Counted from the first letter of the stretch, positions 9,076-19,131 are shown. The stretch: 64,000 nucleotides of DNA from Bradyrhizobium yuanmingense (GCF_900094575.1 NZ_FMAE01000002.1:372001-436000), one strand, 5' to 3'. Made by a program: numbers and translations. Notes: generated by a model from the letters alone, not told the origin.

Positions 9076-9975
9076 ATGCGGCTCCTCAATACCATCGCGC
9101 TCCTGCCTCTGCTGGCCTTGCTGACCGCGCCGCCTCTGTGCGCAGAGGTCAGGTTCGGTCCATCGGGAGAGGAGGGCGAACCGTTTCGTCGGCAGGAATG
9201 GCGCGTGCCAACGCCGGATACCGATCTTGCTGCGCATGCCCTGCTGTTTCGCCCCTCGGGCCCAGGTCCGTTCCGGCTCGCGGTGATCGCACACGCCTCG
9301 ACGCAGAACACGCTACGTCGGGTGCAAATGCCGCAGCCGGAATACCGCCCGCTCGCCGGCTATCTCGTCGCGCGCGGCTTTGCCGTGCTGGTGCCGGAGC
9401 GGCCAGGCCATGGTGCCACCGGCGGCCGCTACCTCGAGGATCAGGGCGGCTGCGGCGAGCCCGACTACACGCGCTCGGGCCGCGCAACGGCCGACGCAAT
9501 CAAACTGGCGCTGGTCCAGCTGCAACAGCAGGATTTCATCCGCAAGGATGGCGCGATCGTGATCGGCCATTCCGCCGGCGGATGGGGTGCGCTGGCGCTC
9601 GCCGGTGCCGATCCGAAGGTGATCTCCGCCATCACCGTGTTTGCACCGGGACGCGGCGGCCATGCCAATGATGAACCGAACCGAATCTGCGCGCCGCACA
9701 CCCTGCTCGCCGCCGCAGCGGAATTCGGCAAGACCGCGCGCATTCCCGTCACCTGGCTCGTTGCGCCCAATGACAGCTATTTCGCGCCGGCATTCTCGCA
9801 GAAACTCGTCGATGCGTTTCGCGGCACGGGCGGCAAGGCTGAGTTTCGCCCGCTGGCGGCCGTCGGCAGCGAAGGCCATTGGATGATCGAAACCGAAGCC
9901 GGCGTCAAAGCCGCCAGCGGCGAGCTCGCGCGGGCGCTGAACCCGCCCAAGCCTGTGGCGACCAAGAAGCCATGA
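9076..9975 (+). CDS. secreted alpha/beta hydrolase (dienelactone hydrolase-like)
   Basis: This is a 299-residue protein with a typical signal peptide ending PLCA before EVRFG, so it is exported to the periplasm. The nucleophile elbow is GHSAGG near residue 171, and the catalytic His is probably in GSEGHWMIE near the C-terminus. The Asp is likely in LVAPNDSYFAP. The early HASTQN and ERPGHGATGG loops shape the oxyanion region. Substrate is unknown. I chose the ATG at 9076 because it starts the signal peptide directly. Its stop overlaps the start of the DUF2269 gene by four bases, giving translational coupling. Confidence 0.85.
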   Translation: MRLLNTIALLPLLALLTAPPLCAEVRFGPSGEEGEPFRRQEWRVPTPDTDLAAHALLFRPSGPGPFRLAVIAHASTQNTLRRVQMPQPEYRPLAGYLVARGFAVLVPERPGHGATGGRYLEDQGGCGEPDYTRSGRATADAIKLALVQLQQQDFIRKDGAIVIGHSAGGWGALALAGADPKVISAITVFAPGRGGHANDEPNRICAPHTLLAAAAEFGKTARIPVTWLVAPNDSYFAPAFSQKLVDAFRGTGGKAEFRPLAAVGSEGHWMIETEAGVKAASGELARALNPPKPVATKKP

Positions 9976-10439
9976 CGCTGTATTTCCTGGTCAAATTTGT
10001 ACACGTCCTCGGAGCCATCGTCATTCTCGGCACCGGGACCGGCATCGCCTTCTTCATGCTGATGGCGCATCGCACGCAGGACCCGGAGTTCATCGCCCGC
10101 ACCGCTTCGGTCGTGGTCATCGCGGATGCGATCTTCACGCTGTCGGCCGTGATCCTCCAGCCGGTCAGCGGCGGCGTGCTGATGATGCTGTCGGCGACCT
10201 CGATCACGGAGCGCTGGCTGCTGGCCTCACTCGCGCTCTACGCGATTGCCGGCTTGTTCTGGGTGCCGGTCGTGTTCATGCAGATCGAGATGCGCGACCT
10301 CGCGCGCAAGGCTGCTGCGCAGCGCAGTGCGCTCCCACAGCGCTATTTCGTGCTATTCCGCCGCTGGTTCGCGTTCGGCTTCCCCGGCTTCGGCGCGACG
10401 ATGGCCATCCTGTGGCTGATGATCGCGAAACCGTTTTGA
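9972..10439 (+). CDS. DUF2269 family integral membrane protein
   Basis: This is a 155-residue protein with four hydrophobic helices, approximately at residues 5-28, 47-75, 85-105 and 130-152. The first helix carries KFVHVLGAIV, a histidine-containing start typical of the DUF2269 family and reminiscent of small heme- or quinone-associated membrane proteins. Function is not established. The ATG at 9972 overlaps the hydrolase stop (ATGA), so the two are translated together. The SDR-DoxX gene follows 8 bp later. Confidence 0.83.
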   Translation: MTLYFLVKFVHVLGAIVILGTGTGIAFFMLMAHRTQDPEFIARTASVVVIADAIFTLSAVILQPVSGGVLMMLSATSITERWLLASLALYAIAGLFWVPVVFMQIEMRDLARKAAAQRSALPQRYFVLFRRWFAFGFPGFGATMAILWLMIAKPF

Positions 10440-10447
10440 GAGAAGCG

Positions 10448-11767
10448 ATGAGTGAGCGAACCGTTTTGGTGCTCGGCGCCTCCGGCCTGATCGGCCGCTT
10501 CGTCACCGACGATCTGCGCACGCGGGGCTTTCGCGTCGTCGGCGTGGCGCGGAGCCTGTCGCCGGCGCAGAGGATGAGCGCGCTGGACATCGAGCTGCCG
10601 ATCCTCATCCTCGACACGGCCGCGCTGACGCGTCTCCTCAGCGAGCACGCGGTAGACGTCGTCGTGAACTGTCTCGGCGTGCTCCAGGATGGCCCCGGCA
10701 GCAACACGAGCGCGGTGCATCGCGATTTCGTCGCGCGACTGCTTCGGGCGATCGGCGGCAGCGGCCGCGCAATCCGGCTGGTGCACATCTCGATCCCCGG
10801 CTCCGCGGAGGCGGACCGCACCGCCTTCGCTACGACCAAACGCGAGGCCGAGCGCCTGATCGGGGCTAGCGGCATTCCTCATGCCATCCTGCGGCCCGGC
10901 TTCGTGGTCGCACCGTCAGCCTATGGCGGTAGCGCCATGCTCCGCGCGCTTGCAGCCTTTCCGATCGATTTGCCGGCCAAGGACATGGCAACGCCATTTC
11001 AGCCCGTGGCGATCGAGGATATTACGGCGACCATCGCCTGGCTCGCCGCGCGCGACATCGACGATGCCTCGTTGAGGGCGGTGAGCTGGGACCTGATGCA
11101 GGCCGAACCGATCACCATGGCCGGCGTCATCAAGCCGTTTCGCCATGCGTTCGGCACGGACGGCTGGCCGCGCATCGCGATGCCCCGCTTCCTGCTCGAT
11201 CTCGGCGTGAAACTCGGCGATGTCGCCTGCTATCTCGGCTGGACGCCGCCGATGCGCTCGACCGCCATTGCCGAGCTGCGTCGCGGCGTGACTGGCGATC
11301 CGTCAGCGTGGAGCGCCGCGACGGGTATCGCGCCGAAGCATCTGGCTGAGGCGATCGGACGCCATCCTGCCAGCATCCAGGACAAATGGTTCGCGCGCCT
11401 GTTCCTGGTCAAGGCGCTGATTTTCGCAAGCCTGGTCGCGTTCTGGGTCGTCTCCGGTTTCATCGCCTTGTTCGTGTCCTACGGTGCCGCCGCCGGCATT
11501 TTGACCGCGCACAACTTTCCGCCCGCGCTGGTTGATCCCATCACCATCGGCACCAGCCTGATGGACATGAGCATCGGTGTCTTGATCGACTTCCGCCGAA
11601 CGGCTGCGATCGGCTTGGTCGCGGGTATTTTCGCTTCGCTCGGCTATATGCTGGGCGCGGCGATCCTGACGCCCGACCTCTGGATCGAGCCGCTTGGCGC
11701 GCTGGTGAAGACCGGGCCTGCGATCGTCTTGATGGTCGTCGCGCTCCTGATGCTGGATAACCGATAG
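10448..11767 (+). CDS. SDR (NAD(P)-binding) and DoxX-like membrane domain fusion protein
   Basis: This is a 439-residue two-domain protein. Residues 1 to about 300 are an atypical/extended SDR with the cofactor loop VLGASGLIGR and NCLGVLQDG. The region where a catalytic Tyr-Lys would lie reads AFATTKREAE, so the usual Tyr is not obvious. Residues about 315-435 hold four transmembrane helices resembling DoxX/DoxD-type proteins. The arrangement tethers a nucleotide-binding domain to the membrane and suggests electron transfer between NAD(P)H and a membrane carrier. It sits in an operon with DUF2269 (8 bp upstream) and a DCC thiol oxidoreductase (downstream). Confidence 0.85.
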   Translation: MSERTVLVLGASGLIGRFVTDDLRTRGFRVVGVARSLSPAQRMSALDIELPILILDTAALTRLLSEHAVDVVVNCLGVLQDGPGSNTSAVHRDFVARLLRAIGGSGRAIRLVHISIPGSAEADRTAFATTKREAERLIGASGIPHAILRPGFVVAPSAYGGSAMLRALAAFPIDLPAKDMATPFQPVAIEDITATIAWLAARDIDDASLRAVSWDLMQAEPITMAGVIKPFRHAFGTDGWPRIAMPRFLLDLGVKLGDVACYLGWTPPMRSTAIAELRRGVTGDPSAWSAATGIAPKHLAEAIGRHPASIQDKWFARLFLVKALIFASLVAFWVVSGFIALFVSYGAAAGILTAHNFPPALVDPITIGTSLMDMSIGVLIDFRRTAAIGLVAGIFASLGYMLGAAILTPDLWIEPLGALVKTGPAIVLMVVALLMLDNR

Positions 11768-11818
11768 CGTTTTCGAGCGAAGTGGATTCCGGTTCGCGTG
11801 AAGAAAACGCGTCAAAAA
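11767..11818. repeat. dispersed repeat, family F (CGTTTTCGAGCGAAGTGGATTCCGG...AAAACGCG)
   Basis: The block contains GCGTTTTC and GAAAACGC arms around GAGCGAAGTGGATTCCGGTTCGCGT. I recall close copies in many Bradyrhizobium intergenic regions. Here it separates the SDR-DoxX stop from the DCC start by about 60 bp. Confidence 0.7.
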
Positions 11819-11827
11819 GAGAGTCTG

Positions 11828-12235
11828 ATGCCCAAATGGCCTGAGGACGACGTCATTCTGTTCGACGGCGTCTGCATCTTCTGCTCACGCTGGGTCCGCT
11901 TCGTCGCCAAGCGCGACACGGCGAGGCAGTTTCGGTTCACGCCGATCCAGTCGGATTATGGCGCCCGGCTCGCGCGCACGTTCGGCATCGACCCCGATGA
12001 TCCCGACACCAACGCGGTTGTCCACGGCGGCGAGGTGTTCATGAAGTCGGATGCTGTGCTGACGGTGCTGTCGCAACTCCCAGGCTGGCGCTGGGTGCGC
12101 GCATTATTCGTGTTGCCGAAGCCGCTGCGGGATGCGGTCTACAGCCTCGTCGCGCGCAACCGCTATCGCATCTTCGGAAAGTATGACGCCTGCTTCGTGC
12201 CAGATGCGGATTTGCGAGCGCGAGTGATCGAGTAG
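11828..12235 (+). CDS. DCC family thiol-disulfide oxidoreductase (DUF393)
   Basis: This is a 135-residue thioredoxin-like protein named for the conserved Asp-Cys-Cys motif. The sequence shows FDGVCIFCSRWV, giving a CxxC redox pair just after the diagnostic Asp at residue 13. The C-terminal YRIFGKYDACFVP segment is also typical. No signal peptide is visible, so it works in the cytoplasm or at the inner face of the membrane. DCC proteins often neighbour or fuse to DoxX-like proteins, which matches the gene upstream. ATG at 11828 follows AAGAGAG at good spacing. Confidence 0.88.
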   Translation: MPKWPEDDVILFDGVCIFCSRWVRFVAKRDTARQFRFTPIQSDYGARLARTFGIDPDDPDTNAVVHGGEVFMKSDAVLTVLSQLPGWRWVRALFVLPKPLRDAVYSLVARNRYRIFGKYDACFVPDADLRARVIE

Positions 12236-12257
12236 CCCGCAATGACGGAGCTTGCAG

Positions 12258-13502
12258 CTAAGGCTTGCCCAGAGCCGCCAGCACTTCCTTCGCCGCCCGC
12301 TCGCCGCTGTCCCGTGCACCATGCGCGGTCGTGAAGAAGGTCGGCGACGTCGCCTCGCCCGCGAAGAACAGACGTGCATCCACCGGCGCAGCCAGCACGG
12401 CACGGTCGCCGGCATGGCCGGGCAGCGCATGCGAATACGACCCCCGCGCAAAGGGATCGCGGGCCCAACGCGATTCATACAGCGGCTTCAGCTTGCGGCG
12501 GATATCGTTGCCGAGAAAACCCGCGATCTCGCTGATGGCTTGGGCGGCGATGGCACCGTCGCCGGCATCTTCCAGCGCGCGGGCAAAGCTGCCGCCGAAA
12601 AAGCCCTCGATGCAGGGCTGGCCGAACGGGCGGATGTGATAGGTGCCCATCTCCGTGCGCATGGTGGCGCCGCGTAGATTGCCTTCTGTCGGAAAGGTCT
12701 CGGCGTCATCGAGGGCCAGCGTCACCTTATCGTCGACGCCGAGCGGCAGGCCCGCCGCTGCGTTCACCTTTGCGGGGAGCGGCGGCGAGAAGCGGATGGC
12801 TTCTTCCGCGATGAGATTGGTCGGCACGGTGACGATCGCCTTGTCCGCGGTCAGCGCGCCCCGCGACGTCTCGATGTGGACGCGTTTGTCCGAATGATCG
12901 ATCAGCGCGACATTGCAATTCAGCGCCACCGGGCAGGGCGCACCATAGGCCGCAATCAGCGCGCCATAGCCGCGGCGGACGCGCCAATTGAAGTTGGTGT
13001 CCTCATAGGCGTCCCAGTCCAGCGTCGACATATCCTTCAGCTCGCACCCGTTGATATAGGTCGAGATCGCGTCGATCATCGGATTCCAGCGATTACCGGG
13101 CTCCAAATGCGAGCTCGCGGCCTCGTCCTTACCTGTTTGCGCCGCTTCCCACAGACGCTCATAGAACGCGTCCATTGCGCGCATGAAATCGTCGCGCTCG
13201 CTTTCCGGAAAGGCATTGCCGTAGGCCCGCTCGCGCCAGGGCGGCAGGTCCTTGTTGAGCTCGAAACCGAGCTGTCGCGCGATCGGCACGAAAGAGTTCT
13301 TGTCGGCCGAATGCAGCCAGCCGCAGCCGACGTCGAACGTCACCTCGGGTGAGGCCTGCACGGTCCAAGCCCGGCCGCCGAGCCGGTCACGCGCCTCCAG
13401 CACGATGACGGAAAGGCCGGAGCCTCGCAGCGCATGGGCTGCGCCGAGGCCGGCGGCACCGGCGCCGATGATCGCGACGTCGACGGAGGAAGGGAGGGAC
13501 AT
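12258..13502 (-). CDS. FAD-dependent amine oxidase family protein
   Basis: This is a 414-residue flavoprotein. The N-terminal FAD-binding motif is AIIGAGAAGLGAAHAL (residues 11-26), followed by LEARDRLGGRAW. The C-terminal FAD-contact signature is LFFAGEATSPTFFTTAHGA. This pattern matches the monoamine/polyamine oxidase and lysine demethylase-like superfamily. It would oxidise an amine to an imine with release of hydrogen peroxide; the amine is unknown. There is no signal peptide. It converges with the DCC gene, leaving only about 20 bp between the two stops. Confidence 0.88.
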   Translation of the reverse strand: MSLPSSVDVAIIGAGAAGLGAAHALRGSGLSVIVLEARDRLGGRAWTVQASPEVTFDVGCGWLHSADKNSFVPIARQLGFELNKDLPPWRERAYGNAFPESERDDFMRAMDAFYERLWEAAQTGKDEAASSHLEPGNRWNPMIDAISTYINGCELKDMSTLDWDAYEDTNFNWRVRRGYGALIAAYGAPCPVALNCNVALIDHSDKRVHIETSRGALTADKAIVTVPTNLIAEEAIRFSPPLPAKVNAAAGLPLGVDDKVTLALDDAETFPTEGNLRGATMRTEMGTYHIRPFGQPCIEGFFGGSFARALEDAGDGAIAAQAISEIAGFLGNDIRRKLKPLYESRWARDPFARGSYSHALPGHAGDRAVLAAPVDARLFFAGEATSPTFFTTAHGARDSGERAAKEVLAALGKP

Positions 13503-13507
13503 GAAAA

Positions 13508-13601
13508 AGCGAATAGTGAGTGGCGAATGGCGAATAGAGTATCGGAACTAGGGCCTGTGGCCAAACGGCCCTATTCGCCACTCGCCAATCCCCATTCGCC
13601 C
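13508..13601. repeat. imperfect repeat built from GGCGAATRG units
   Basis: GCGAATAGTGAGTGGCGAAT near 13509 and its inverse CTATTCGCCACTCGCC near 13571 flank a GGCC-rich centre. The element occupies nearly the whole gap between the amine oxidase start and the typA stop, and it could form a long hairpin. Confidence 0.65.
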
Positions 13602-13603
13602 GC

Positions 13604-15430
<1,827 letters not shown>

Positions 15431-15669
15431 GAGTGAGCTTCTTTGCGGTCGAACAATGGGTTAAGCGCGATCTCGCCGGTCGGACCGGGACCTCTTCTCG
15501 AAACAACGCTGGAAGACTGGAAACGGGGCGCTTTCCGCCCAAAAAGGAAGCCCGGCCATATCAGACCGGGCGCCCTGCGCGTTGCGGCGCAATATATGCA
15601 AAAACGGCCAAAAAACAATGTGTTCTTTGACCGTTGGTTGACTGAATTTTGTCCGGGAATCCCCGGGGC

Positions 15670-15957
15670 TTAGGGCTGGGTCGGGGGGTGAGCGGGGACC
15701 CTGCGCCCCTTGATGGCCGCCCAGATCATGGCGACCCCGCCGATGCCCACGACCAGTCCCAGAAGGACGAACGGCGCGATGTCGCCAGTGATCTTGCCGT
15801 CCTCGAACATCGACACTCCGCCGAACAGGAGTGCGCAGAGACCTGGCAGCAGCATGAAGATCCCGGCGATCGCCATCAGCGCGGTGAGGCAACCGCTGCG
15901 AGCTGGGCCGGGCGTTGGTGCGGGTGGCGGTAGAACCGGCGGTGGCGTGTCGCTCAT
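15670..15957 (-). CDS. small proline-rich membrane protein, third gene of the radical SAM/Lgt-like operon
   Basis: This is a 95-residue protein that I cannot assign to a named family. It has a proline-rich N-terminus (TPPPVLPPPAPTPGP), then two hydrophobic helices at about residues 23-45 and 61-83, with a short acidic loop FEDGKITGD between them, and a basic, proline-containing tail. Its ATG at 15957 lies inside the last codons of the radical SAM gene (4-bp overlap), so it is translated with it. It may be a membrane partner of that enzyme; this is inference from position only. Confidence 0.75.
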   Translation of the reverse strand: MSDTPPPVLPPPAPTPGPARSGCLTALMAIAGIFMLLPGLCALLFGGVSMFEDGKITGDIAPFVLLGLVVGIGGVAMIWAAIKGRRVPAHPPTQP

Positions 15958-17399
15958 CGTGGTGCCTCCTCGGTTTGCCTCGCCTCGTGATAGGTTTGCC
16001 CCTCGAGCCCGGCGCGAATCCGGGAGATGGCGCCATTCCGATAGAACAGATTGTAGGTGTCGAACGGGATGATCGCCCCCTGCTCGGTCACGAAATGGAT
16101 GCAGCTGCGCTTGACGTTGCCGACGCAGAAATTGAAGCGGTCGAGAAACTGCACGATGGTGACGCGGAAGACGTTTTCGTAGGTGAGCCCGTCCGGCACC
16201 TGAAAGCTCGGCAGGCAGCACAACAATTCGCAGACGCGCTCGGACGTGTTGAGGGGCCCTGAGGAGAGCGAGAACAGGTCGATGAACTTTTCCCGCAGCA
16301 TCGGATACTTTTCCGGGCTGATCGTGTTTGGCATCACCGCAACCAGCTGCTCTTGCGGAATCAACGAGGTCAGCGGCAGCACCTTCTCGCCGTTGCGCAG
16401 GCCATAGCCGATCGAGATGCTCTCGGGGTTGCAGGGCAGCGGGATCATGTCCTTGTCGCCGAACACGCCGGTTTCGATCACGCGCTTGCGGATCTCCGAC
16501 AGCATGATGCGGTCGGTATTCTTGTCGAAGCTCTCGTTGCGGCCGGCATCCTGGACCGGCTGCAATGTCACCCCGCGCACGCACGTCCAGGTCAGCGCGT
16601 GGCGCACGATGTCGCCGATCTCGGAATCGTTGACGCCGCGCTTGATGGTCGCGACCAGCGTGGTCGAGATGCCGTAATGCTCGAGATTTTCCAGCGCCTG
16701 CTGGCGGATTTTCCGTAAGTCCGCGCCGCGCAGGTTGATCAGCGCATCGCGATGCAGCGAATCGAACTGGAGATAGATCTCCAGCCCGCGCCTGTTTTTG
16801 GCGAGCCGCGCCACGAAATCCTTTTCGCGGGCGATGCGCAGGCCGTTGGTGTTGATCATGACGTGGCGGATCGGCCGGGCGCGCACCGCGTCCAGGATCG
16901 CGAAGAAGTCGGGATGCAGCGTTGGCTCGCCACCGGAAATCTGCACGAGATCGGGCTCGCCCTCGCTCGCGACCAGCGCGTCGAGCATCTTCTCCACCGT
17001 CGCGAGCGGCGTGAATTTGGTTCGTGCCGGCGAGGACTCCGCAAAGCAGACCGGGCAGGTGAGGTTGCAATGCTCGGTGATCTCGATCAGCGCCAGGCAG
17101 GAATGCTGCTCGTGGTCGGGACAGAGACCGCAATCATAGGGGCAGCCGAATTGGGTTCGTTCCTGGAATTGCAGCGGCCGGTCGCCCGGCTTGATGAAAT
17201 CCTTGCACAGCCGCCAATAGGCGGCATCGGTCGACACCAACGTCGATTGCACGCCGTGCTCCCTGCAACGCTTTTCGTACCAGACCTCGTTGCCGAGAAT
17301 CTGGATCTTGGTCGGAACCAGCTTCAGGCAGATCTCGCAAAGAGATTGGGTCTGGCCCCAGAAGATGTAGGGGCGCGACTTACGCAACGGCGCGTTCAT
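15954..17399 (-). CDS. multi-cluster radical SAM enzyme resembling tetraether/membrane-spanning lipid synthase (Tes/MJ0619) family
   Basis: This is a 481-residue protein. The radical SAM cluster motif CNLTCPVC (Cys111, 115, 118) is followed by the SAM-binding GGEPTLHPDF. Extra cysteine groups suggest more iron sites: an N-terminal Cys21-x2-Cys24 with Cys45 in KRCREHG (rubredoxin-like), a CPYDCGLC set at 86-93, and C-terminal CELLCC and FCVGNVKRSC. This combination is what I recall for Tes-like enzymes, which join lipid alkyl chains by C-C bonds, and for their bacterial relatives making membrane-spanning lipids. The substrate here is not known. Start ATG 17399 overlaps the Lgt-like stop by 4 bp; a longer open frame upstream lies inside that gene. 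Confidence 0.82.
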   Translation of the reverse strand: MNAPLRKSRPYIFWGQTQSLCEICLKLVPTKIQILGNEVWYEKRCREHGVQSTLVSTDAAYWRLCKDFIKPGDRPLQFQERTQFGCPYDCGLCPDHEQHSCLALIEITEHCNLTCPVCFAESSPARTKFTPLATVEKMLDALVASEGEPDLVQISGGEPTLHPDFFAILDAVRARPIRHVMINTNGLRIAREKDFVARLAKNRRGLEIYLQFDSLHRDALINLRGADLRKIRQQALENLEHYGISTTLVATIKRGVNDSEIGDIVRHALTWTCVRGVTLQPVQDAGRNESFDKNTDRIMLSEIRKRVIETGVFGDKDMIPLPCNPESISIGYGLRNGEKVLPLTSLIPQEQLVAVMPNTISPEKYPMLREKFIDLFSLSSGPLNTSERVCELLCCLPSFQVPDGLTYENVFRVTIVQFLDRFNFCVGNVKRSCIHFVTEQGAIIPFDTYNLFYRNGAISRIRAGLEGQTYHEARQTEEAPR

Positions 17400-18112
17400 G
17401 CAAGTGACTCGTTTTGTAAGCGTCTCGCTTGGGGTGCCGTCGCGAGCATGAATGCGGCGTAGAGCAGGACGGACAGCGACAGTAGGTGAAACAGGGTCAG
17501 GGGCCCGACCAGCGTGCCATAAGGCTTGAGGAATTCCCATAGGAAGCGCTGCATTCCGTAATAGGCGAGCACCAGGTAGAAACCATTGGTGATCGTGAAC
17601 GCGTTCCGGTTCAAGACCGCCAGCACATAGGCGAGCGCGAACAGGGCCATGGCCGCGCTCTCGTAGAGCTGCACGGGATGGCGGCGAACGCCGTCGCCGA
17701 AATCATGGCCGAAGGGCAGCGTCGTCGACGTGCCATAGGTGAAATCGTCGAGCCCTGCGAAGTAGCAGCCGATCCGGCCGATCGCGATGCCGAGCGCCAG
17801 CGGCAGCGCGAACCGCGCGCCGGTTCGTACCGTGACGCCTGCGGACCATTTGTAGAGCTCGATCGCCACGATGCCGCCCGCCAGCCCGCCCTCGACCGAG
17901 CGCGCAATGCCGCTTTGCCCGGACAGCCACAGATTGGCGGAGCCGAACAGATAGGCGCCAAGGCCTGCGCCAAACACCAGCGTGGCGATATAGGGCAGCG
18001 CGAAGGATTGCGAGGGAAACTGCAAGCCCCGTCGCGACAGCCAAAAGACGGCGGTAGCCGCCGCCAGCCAGGCCAGGATGTCGAAGAGAGTGTGAAGGAA
18101 AGCCCCGCTCAT
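17396..18112 (-). CDS. divergent Lgt-like (prolipoprotein diacylglyceryl transferase family) membrane protein
   Basis: This is a 238-residue polytopic membrane protein with about six or seven hydrophobic helices. It has the Lgt-family landmarks GRIGCYF (residues 112-118), RHPVQLYES (144-152) and RFLWEF (189-194). Compared with E. coli Lgt from memory, Arg143, Arg239 and Glu243 equivalents are kept (Arg113, Arg189, Glu193). His103, Asn146 and Glu151 appear replaced by Glu74, Cys116 and Leu121. It is therefore unlikely to be the cell's normal lipoprotein transferase, but may still bind phosphatidylglycerol. ATG at 18112 is chosen over an upstream ATG because the first helix starts right after it. 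It leads a coupled three-gene operon. Confidence 0.82.
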   Translation of the reverse strand: MSGAFLHTLFDILAWLAAATAVFWLSRRGLQFPSQSFALPYIATLVFGAGLGAYLFGSANLWLSGQSGIARSVEGGLAGGIVAIELYKWSAGVTVRTGARFALPLALGIAIGRIGCYFAGLDDFTYGTSTTLPFGHDFGDGVRRHPVQLYESAAMALFALAYVLAVLNRNAFTITNGFYLVLAYYGMQRFLWEFLKPYGTLVGPLTLFHLLSLSVLLYAAFMLATAPQARRLQNESLA

Positions 18113-18187
18113 GCGGGGCCAGTATAGCACGACCGCGGTTAGAACGGCGCGCCGCGCATTATAGCGCCACAAGAGAGAAGGAAGAAG

Positions 18188-18952
18188 CTACCCGGCCTCC
18201 CGCTCCTCGGTCGGATAGACCCCGCGCAGCACCTCCTCGAAATGCATCTTCACCGCATCGTTGCACAGGCAGGCGCGCAGCCTCAGGCCGTCGCGGTTGC
18301 GGACGAGGATCGAGCCGCGCCGCGTGTCGAGCACGCCTTCGGCCTTGAACGACTGAAGCACGCGGCTGGCATAGGAGCGGCCAACGCCGAGCAAAGTCGC
18401 GAGCTGTTCGTGAGTCAGCGGCACACTGGTCTCGTCGCCGGTCCGCTCCATCGCCGCCAGGATCCATTTGGCGGTGCGCTGCTCGATCGAATGGATCGCG
18501 TTGCAGGCGGTCGACTGGAAGATCTGGGCCAGCATGCAATCGGCATAGCGGGCAAAGACGTTGCGCAGCGACGCCGAGCGCAGCTTGGCTGCTTCCAGCT
18601 TGGCAACGTGAATGCGCGCAAACGGTCCACCGAATTTGACGCAGATCCGGGTATAGGCCGGCAGAAATCCCTCGCTGACGATGCCGCCCACGGCGCCTTC
18701 GCGGCCGACCAGAATGGTCTCGACGTCGCGGCCATCCTCGTTGGGGACGAGGAAAGTCGCGAGCGACGGGCCGCAGGGGAAGTGGACGACCTGCACGTCA
18801 TCGCCGGGATTGTAGAGCAAGTGCCCGGCTGCAGAGTCCTCGACGGTCACGTGCGGCGCCACGAGGCCGTAGTCGACCTGACTCAAACGCCGCAGCAGAT
18901 TGTTGGCCGGCCGGCTCTCGACCTCGGTGATCTTGCCGATACGCGCATCCAT
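18188..18952 (-). CDS. Crp/Fnr family transcriptional regulator
   Basis: This is a 254-residue regulator. Residues about 35-150 form a cyclic-nucleotide-binding-like beta barrel. Residues about 165-230 form the winged helix HTH_Crp, with recognition region TLLGVGRSYASRVLQSF. The N-terminal cysteine cluster of true FNR is absent, so it is not an oxygen-sensing FNR of the classic type. Its ligand is unknown. It lies 75 bp upstream of the Lgt-like gene on the same strand, so it may share its transcript or regulate it. A response regulator gene is divergent on the other side. Confidence 0.88.
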   Translation of the reverse strand: MDARIGKITEVESRPANNLLRRLSQVDYGLVAPHVTVEDSAAGHLLYNPGDDVQVVHFPCGPSLATFLVPNEDGRDVETILVGREGAVGGIVSEGFLPAYTRICVKFGGPFARIHVAKLEAAKLRSASLRNVFARYADCMLAQIFQSTACNAIHSIEQRTAKWILAAMERTGDETSVPLTHEQLATLLGVGRSYASRVLQSFKAEGVLDTRRGSILVRNRDGLRLRACLCNDAVKMHFEEVLRGVYPTEEREAG

Positions 18953-19131
18953 TCTGAACTCCCACCCTTCCTTTCACCTTAGCGAGTTCCATCCGTTTCC
19001 TGTGTGCACAAGTGGACAGACCAGAGAACGATGATGTGGTGAGTTTCGTTCCGGGAACCCTCCGATGCGCTGCGCGCAGGCATCGTGTCGCGGCAGTCCT
19101 GATCCAAAAACCCCCAAACCAAGATGCGATC

